DNA of 64,000 bases from Nageia nagi (Eukaryota > Pinophyta): assembly GCA_050084985.1 (NCBI GenBank), contig JBITNC010000001.1:90458001-90522000 (forward strand). The letters run 5' to 3'. The notes under the pieces are model-generated. The model ran no database searches and was not told where the DNA came from. It saw only the letters and a program-made list of their open reading frames with translations. Within the stretch, counting starts at the first letter, position 1; the number at the start of each line of letters is the position of its first letter. Position numbers and translations under genes: made by a program. Positions 59,011-64,000 of this stretch are shown here, piece after piece.

Positions 59011-60122
59011 ATGGCCGCCACTCTTGCAAGCTCTTCACTTGATGTTGTAGCAGTTGGAGTGAGCAATGGCACCAAGAAAATGTCCCCACAAGTTCCTATC
59101 GGAGGTGGAACATGAGGTAAAGGTTCTGTTCCTCAAGTTTTTATTCCTATTCAAGAGTTTAGTTCTACTTGTCAATGGTTTGAAACTCATACATTGGTGG
59201 GCTATTTTTGGGTAGAATCCCCAATGACTTCTTGTTGCATTCTTGGGTTAGCCAAGTCTGGAGCCCTTATGGTATTAAAGTCGAAAATGTCCATAACCTC
59301 ACCAAGGGTTATTTTTTTATTTTGTTTCTTTGACCCTGTGCCTGCATAGAAAGTGCTTAACAAAGGATCTTGGATGGTTCGAAACTCTTTGTTAATCCTG
59401 CAAAGTCATCATAGACATGTTATAGTTGATAGTGAAGTTGCCATTGAAATCCCAGTGTGGGTTGAGTTCCATGGTTTGCCGATTCCCTGTTGGAAGTATC
59501 TGTGTACCATAGGTGAAATATTAGGGTTCTTTGTTTTCTTTGAACCAGATAAGTTCTTCTTGGCTTGACCATCTGAAAGAGTTTGTATTAAGGTTGACCT
59601 CACCAAGGATCTCTAAGAGTTTATTGATATTCATATTGGAGATATGATCATTTGTGAGAGGGTGGTCTACATTAACCTTACAAACACCTATTATTGTTGT
59701 CAATATTTTGCTCACAAGATTCAGGATTGCCCACTTATGGTGGAAATGTTTAAAGAATGGACCTCTTCTATACCTCTGACATTTGCAGCTCTAATTGCTT
59801 TTGCCAAGGGTGGAGATGAAGAGTGGCAAGTGGTTTCCAACCATCGTAACTGCCCACCTAGAACTCAAGAGCCAAATGTTATCCCCCAACAACCTGTTTT
59901 AGTGGAAGAGCAACCAACCCTTATGGCCCTTAAAGCATTGGCAAATATACTTGTTTCTCAACCTCCCCAGGTTATCCAGCAGTTAAAGGAAACTATTCAT
60001 TTTCTTGTGATGTTTGAACCTTTTGGTTCTTCCATTTGGTCAGGGCCTTCATTTGCCTTTATTGTTTATGTTCCTCCTCTGATTCATGCAATCCTTGTCG
60101 AGAGGGTTTTGATGGCCATGTA
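59011..60122 (+). pseudogene. LINE-3 ORF1 (DUF4283/zinc-knuckle protein)
   Basis: A single frame of about 370 codons starts MAATLASSSLDVVAVGVSNG and is interrupted by four stops (59113, about 59344, 59566 and about 59614) but not shifted. The middle has NKGSWMVRNSLLIL then EIPVWVEFHGLPIPCW, the DUF4283 pattern of plant LINE ORF1. It is followed by a zinc knuckle in YYCCQYFAHKIQDCP (about 59690-59735) in which the first cysteine is tyrosine. ORF1 proteins bind LINE RNA. The last 120 residues (after 59760) are Pro/Gln-rich. An upstream in-frame codon at 58927 exists, but the ATG at 59011 fits the family start. Confidence 0.8.
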
Positions 60123-60265
60123 GATAAGCGATGATAAATTTTTGAACCCACCACCAAGTGGTCTTTCCTCAAGGTGGTATTATTATTTTTGGGGCCCTGG
60201 CTGACTTAGGGGACTCCGAGGATAGAATGGATCTTCAAGTTCATGATACACCTTAATGATTTTTT

Positions 60266-62765
60266 ATTCTTCGAATGTTAAAGGACTGACGAACCTAGTT
60301 TGTAAGTACACGATCTGAAGTGAGTTATCTAATGCTACTTACTTGTATGGTAATCTTGATTTTGTTTATTTGCAAGAGATTAAAATTGTTGACTTCATTC
60401 TTCACTGCACCTATTTGTTTCTTTGGCCGAGGGACCCTTTTTTTCATACTAATCATTCTTTTGAGATCGTGGATGCTGTTACTTGCATTTCTCCAATATG
60501 GTGTTTGAATGTTGTTTCTTGGGGGGTTGACCCTTCAAACCAAGTGGTTTGGTTTCTGCTTGACTTGCATGATAAACCTTTTGGTATCATCAATATCTAT
60601 GCTTCTAATGATGTATATGAGCAGTGTACCTTGTGGAGGTGGCTTGCTTTGTCATTACCCTTTTCCACCTAGGTTTTATGTGGGGAATTCAACATGGTGG
60701 AAAAGCAGTCAGATAAGAAAAGTAAATCACTTATGTGATGGATTGTGGGAGAAAGAGAGGCTTGATTTTTTATGAAAAAGAAGTTAGTCTTTTTGATACC
60801 AACTTTGGTTTTACCCTTGAAGCTTTTCCTGAAGCTTAGTGGTCTACCTAGTCCAACTTCCAAAGTGGTGATACTCGAGTTCTCAAAATACTTGATCGTG
60901 CTATGTTATTAGAAAGTGAATCCTTTCATTTTACTCAAGTGTCTCCTTCAAACCCCTTTGTGATGGTTCTCCCCGATACCACCTTATCTTATCGAGCTCC
61001 TATTTTATTTGATATTTCTCAGGAGCACAACTCCTGTAGGGTTTTCACTTCCTAGTTTTATCTACATGTCTCTTTTATGTAAAGTGACTTTATGAAAGCC
61101 CATATTTGTCGCATATGGAATATCATTTCTTGACCTTCTAGGGTAACAGGTTGGATTCAATGGTGGAATGATGCTATTACAAGAACTACCTACACTCTAT
61201 GCATTCTTGGCATTGAGGTTTCTAAGAGAAGGAGGAAAGCAAACACTGATCTTTGGGTAGAGCTTGCAAGAGCCAATCTTCGATTAGAGACTAACCCCCT
61301 TAGTCAACTTGCTCAAGCTCATGTTGCTACTGCGTGCCATGAAATTAGAAAAACTAATCTTTATGAAGCAAAAGGAGCCCAACTATGAGCTAAAATGAAT
61401 TGGCTCAATGTGGATAAGAAAGTATCTAAGGAGTTTTTTAAATGCCTTTCCCTACTATTCATGCCATTCAATCAAAAGGTGTTCATTTAACTTCCCTTCC
61501 TAATATTATTAACACTTTTGTGTCTCATTATCAATATTTTTTTTTCTACTCAACATGTTATTGATGCTCGAAAATACATTATTCAGGATTACTGCTTTGT
61601 CATACCTCTAAGGCTTTTTGAGGCTAAGAGGGATACTTGTGATTGCCCTCTTTCTCTAGAGAATCTTAAGATTGCTCTTTCTCACATGGACAATGGTAAA
61701 GCCCCTGGAATTGATGGCTTCCCATGTGAATTTTATAAAAAATTTTGAGATTTGGTTGAAGCTGATATTCTGCAAGTGTACAAGGAAGCCATGGTAACCG
61801 GCTCCTTGGGCCAATTAATCAATAAAGGTAACATCAAGTTCATCCCCAAGGTAGGAGACCATGAGATTATCACAAATTGGAGGCCTATAACTTTGTTGAA
61901 TGTGAGCTATAAAATTATTGCCAAAGCTTTAGCTCTTAAGCTCAGACCTTTGCTCCCTTTGATCATTCATCCTGAGTAAATAAATTTGTCAAAGGCAAAT
62001 ATATATTGAATAATGTTATTGCAATTTGGAAAGGAATAAAATGTACAAGAGTCCTTGATTAAGAAGCATTGTTTATTAAAATTGATTTTGAAAAATCACA
62101 TGATAGAAATGAGTGGAATTTTATATTATCCATACTTCAGGCTCTTGGGTTTGGTCCACTTTTTATTTAGTCTATTTGAATTCTATTTAGATATGATTTT
62201 GCTATTTTTACCATGAATTGTGTTCGTTCTACTCCCATCACTCTTGCCTACTCTGTTCGTTAAGGTTTCTCCTTAGCCCCCTCTCTATTTATCTTAGATG
62301 TTGAAACTTTTGGTTATCTTTTGGCACACAAAGCTAAGCAAGGTGTTATTCATGGAATTTCTCTTCCTAATTCTTCATTGCAGCTTATTAATGATCATTT
62401 TGTTGATGATTCCTTTTTGACCTTACATGAAGATGAACAATCCATAAATTTTGCTTTAGATTCTTTGAATGCTTTTTGTTGTGCCTCTAGTTCTAGTATT
62501 CAATGGTAGAAAAATTCATGTTTCAAGAAGTCTTCAAGACCTATGCCTAGTTGGCTTAGCCTTTTCCTCTAGAAATAGATTTAGCCTAGTGAGGTATTTA
62601 AGTTTCTTGGTATCCCATTTGTCTTCTAGGTTTTGGAACTTTGTCATTCAAAAGATTGAGAAGAAGCTTGGGTATTGGAATACTAAAAAGCTTTCTCTTG
62701 CTAGAAGATACCAAATTTACACAAATTTTTTAGCCTCCACTCATGTGTATTATTCTTCATGTTAG
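60266..62765 (+). pseudogene. LINE-3 ORF2: endonuclease and reverse transcriptase
   Basis: The endonuclease starts with SSNVKGLTN near 60270, then LDFVYLQEIKIVDF (60355), GIINIYASNDVYEQCTLW (60583) and CGEFNMVE (about 60680, normally CGDFN). The reverse transcriptase has NGKAPGIDGFPCEFYKKF (61690-61745), NKGNIKFIPK and NWRPITLLNVSYKIIAKAL (61820-61930), then FVDDSFLTLHEDEQ (62398) with both catalytic aspartates, and RRYQIYTNFLASTHVYYSSC. ORF2 nicks target DNA and copies the LINE RNA there. Several frameshifts (for example near 60672, 61745 and 62510) inactivate it. Frames at 60509-60775 and 60669-60863 are shadows. Confidence 0.85.
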
Positions 62766-63497
62766 ATTCCTCCTAATGATCCATAATCATCGGATGCTTA
62801 TAGCATACTCGGATCCTCACTTATAGATTTGAACAAAAAAAAGATATTCACCATTATGAGACCCATCAAATTGCATATAAATTCAAAATTACATAATTTA
62901 AAACTACAAATTAACAATACAACCACAAATAACAAGATCAAAATAATGATTTACCTAATTCACCCAATGTGGGCTAATCCAACATGGAATTGGAGCCTTC
63001 TCTTCTCATTATCTATGGATATTACAATATTACATATATATAGAGAAATACCATCAAAATAATGGTACTACCATGTCCTACCACATTATTGCAATCTCTT
63101 ACAGTAAGAAGAATAACTTCAAAACTACAAATTTTTTGAATTGGCTCTTGATCTTCTTTCAAATCTTTACAATCCCAAAAACCCAAGACTCTCTAAAACT
63201 CCATTATAGAAATAAGAGATAACACACCTTTAAATAAGCTTGGAACATCTCCAAGACATTAGTTGATGATCCTAAATCTCTTAGCTTCCCAAAATGTTGA
63301 TGTCCCTTCAACTTCCCCTGTTGACTCATTAAGATGCACACCATTAACAAACTAGGAACAATGTTACATATCGCTGATAGTGTGGTTTTGTATATCAATT
63401 AACTCTAGATTTTAGTCTTTAGTGTGTCTCCAAGAACATATACCTTTAGAATGAGTACTGATCTTACAGAGAACAACTTGATATGATCCAATTTAGA
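62766..63497. other. unassigned sequence, possibly 3' region of gypsy-4
   Basis: AT-rich, no domain. As gypsy-4 is on the minus strand, its 3' UTR, polypurine tract and 3' LTR should lie here. A purine-rich minus-strand run AACAGGGGAAGTTGAAGGG near 63305-63325 could be the tract, but without a second LTR I could not define the LTR. Confidence 0.35.
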
Positions 63498-64000
63498 TCA
63501 CACCTCCCTAATGAAAAGGCATTTGGTCCCACAAATGCATAGATGAGGATACAACTCCGCAACCCTAGACTTGTCCATCCACTTGGCTTTATTAAGCTTT
63601 TGTCCCTTCAATCCAACCAACCATAGTTTTATCTCACCTCTTCTTGTAGCATGAACCTTCTTTTGTAATATGGAATCCTCCTTGAGTTCATCCATAGTAT
63701 TAGGAGCTAAGTCATCAAGAGATGGCAAAATCTGATATGAACTTGCTTCATCTTTAATCAACATAGATGGCTCATATAATTTCAAATGTTCCACATTCAC
63801 AATTGAATAGATTTTCATATATGTCAATAGATTCAATCTAAAAGCATTCTCACTTGCTCCATAATCTCAAATGGTCCATACCTTATAGGCTTCATCTTCT
63901 TGGTTGGCCCTTGCAACCTCTCCTTGGTAAGAGGTTAGCAAACATGGTCTCCCACATGAAACTTATGGTCAACCCTATGTTTTTAATATCTCATCTTGTA
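63498..64000 (-). pseudogene. gypsy-4: C-terminal end of a Ty3/gypsy integrase, cut by window edge
   Basis: Minus strand from 64000: HKFHVGDHVC, stop, PLTKERLQGPTKKMKPIRYG then PFEIMEQV, the usual GDxV...K.RL.GP..KL.P+.YGPF.I pattern of the integrase C-terminus. After a small frame change it continues in a 112-codon frame (63498-63836) with YSIVNVEHLKLYEPSML and LPSLDDLAPNTMDELKEDSI, ending VAELYPHLCICGTK. This tail after the NVEHLK(L/P)Y block binds target chromatin or DNA in many elements. A stop in DHVC.PL and the shift near 63840 suggest decay. The rest lies beyond the window. Confidence 0.85.

Larger units (their letters stand above)
58905..62765 (+). mobile_element. LINE-3: L1-type LINE with ORF1 and ORF2, 3'-truncated
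   Basis: A plus-strand LINE with a short 5' UTR (from about 58905), ORF1 and ORF2 in the normal order. It is the same family as LINE-2 (for example LSHM.N.KAPG.DGFPCEFYK in both). The similarity ends at STHVYYSSC (about 62763), where the C-terminal zf-RVT region and 3' UTR should follow, so the 3' part is deleted or was replaced by the gypsy-4 sequence. No target duplication was identified. Confidence 0.85.

Noticed and set aside
60509-60863. Additional frames within LINE-3
   Set aside because: They are alternative-frame or antisense shadows of the ORF2 endonuclease; only short pieces reflect frameshifts in it.
1-64000. A novel defence, toxin or biosynthetic system
   Set aside because: No cluster of intact co-oriented genes exists. 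Apart from U4 and a possible short ORF, the recognisable coding signal belongs to decayed retroelements or a PMD pseudogene.

Overview
The window looks like gene-poor, repeat-dense nuclear DNA from a seed plant with a large genome. It is strongly AT-rich. It carries decayed plant-type Ty1/copia and Ty3/gypsy LTR retrotransposons, plant L1-type LINEs, a plant mobile domain (PMD) remnant and a plant-type U4 snRNA gene with a plant snRNA promoter element. No bacterial operon, rRNA, tRNA or CRISPR array was seen. The species cannot be named from this sequence alone.

Region 1-10.2 kb: mostly unrecognised AT-rich DNA. It contains one orphan copia LTR (1112-1750) with a degenerate primer binding site and a reverse-strand gypsy gag relic (about 9.3-10.1 kb).

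Region 10.3-47.3 kb: a stack of insertions inside insertions. A plus-strand LINE (LINE-1) is broken at 13016 by a plus-strand copia element (copia-A). Copia-A was then interrupted twice. First, a 5'-truncated minus-strand LINE (LINE-2, 13989-23295) inserted with a perfect 15-bp target duplication, and LINE-2 itself carries a minus-strand gypsy element (gypsy-1, 16219-21692). Second, a large minus-strand gypsy element (gypsy-2, about 23921-44875) inserted, and it carries a structurally complete but mutated minus-strand copia element (copia-1, 28052-36565) flanked by the duplication TTAGG. The copia-A leader and gag resume at 44.9-47.3 kb. The order of events is LINE-1, copia-A, then LINE-2 and gypsy-2, then gypsy-1 and copia-1.

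Region 47.3-57.1 kb: a decayed PMD pseudogene is split by an internally deleted copia (copia-C, 48616-50628, duplication GATAT). Further on lies a minus-strand gypsy RNase H/integrase relic that carries a probable solo LTR.

Region 57.1-58.3 kb: the only stretch that looks like functional host sequence. It holds a U4 snRNA gene (57332-57486) with an upstream sequence element and TATA box at RNA polymerase II spacing, and a 44-codon ORF of unknown status downstream.

Region 58.9-64 kb: a plus-strand LINE (LINE-3, same family as LINE-2) with recognisable ORF1 and ORF2, then the 3' end of a minus-strand gypsy pol that runs off the window.

Nearly all protein-coding signal is from mobile elements and is broken by stops and frameshifts. 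The less usual items are the intact-looking U4 gene, an unrecognised antisense ORF carried inside gypsy-1, the split PMD pseudogene, and two gypsy elements that keep gag but show no visible reverse transcriptase.
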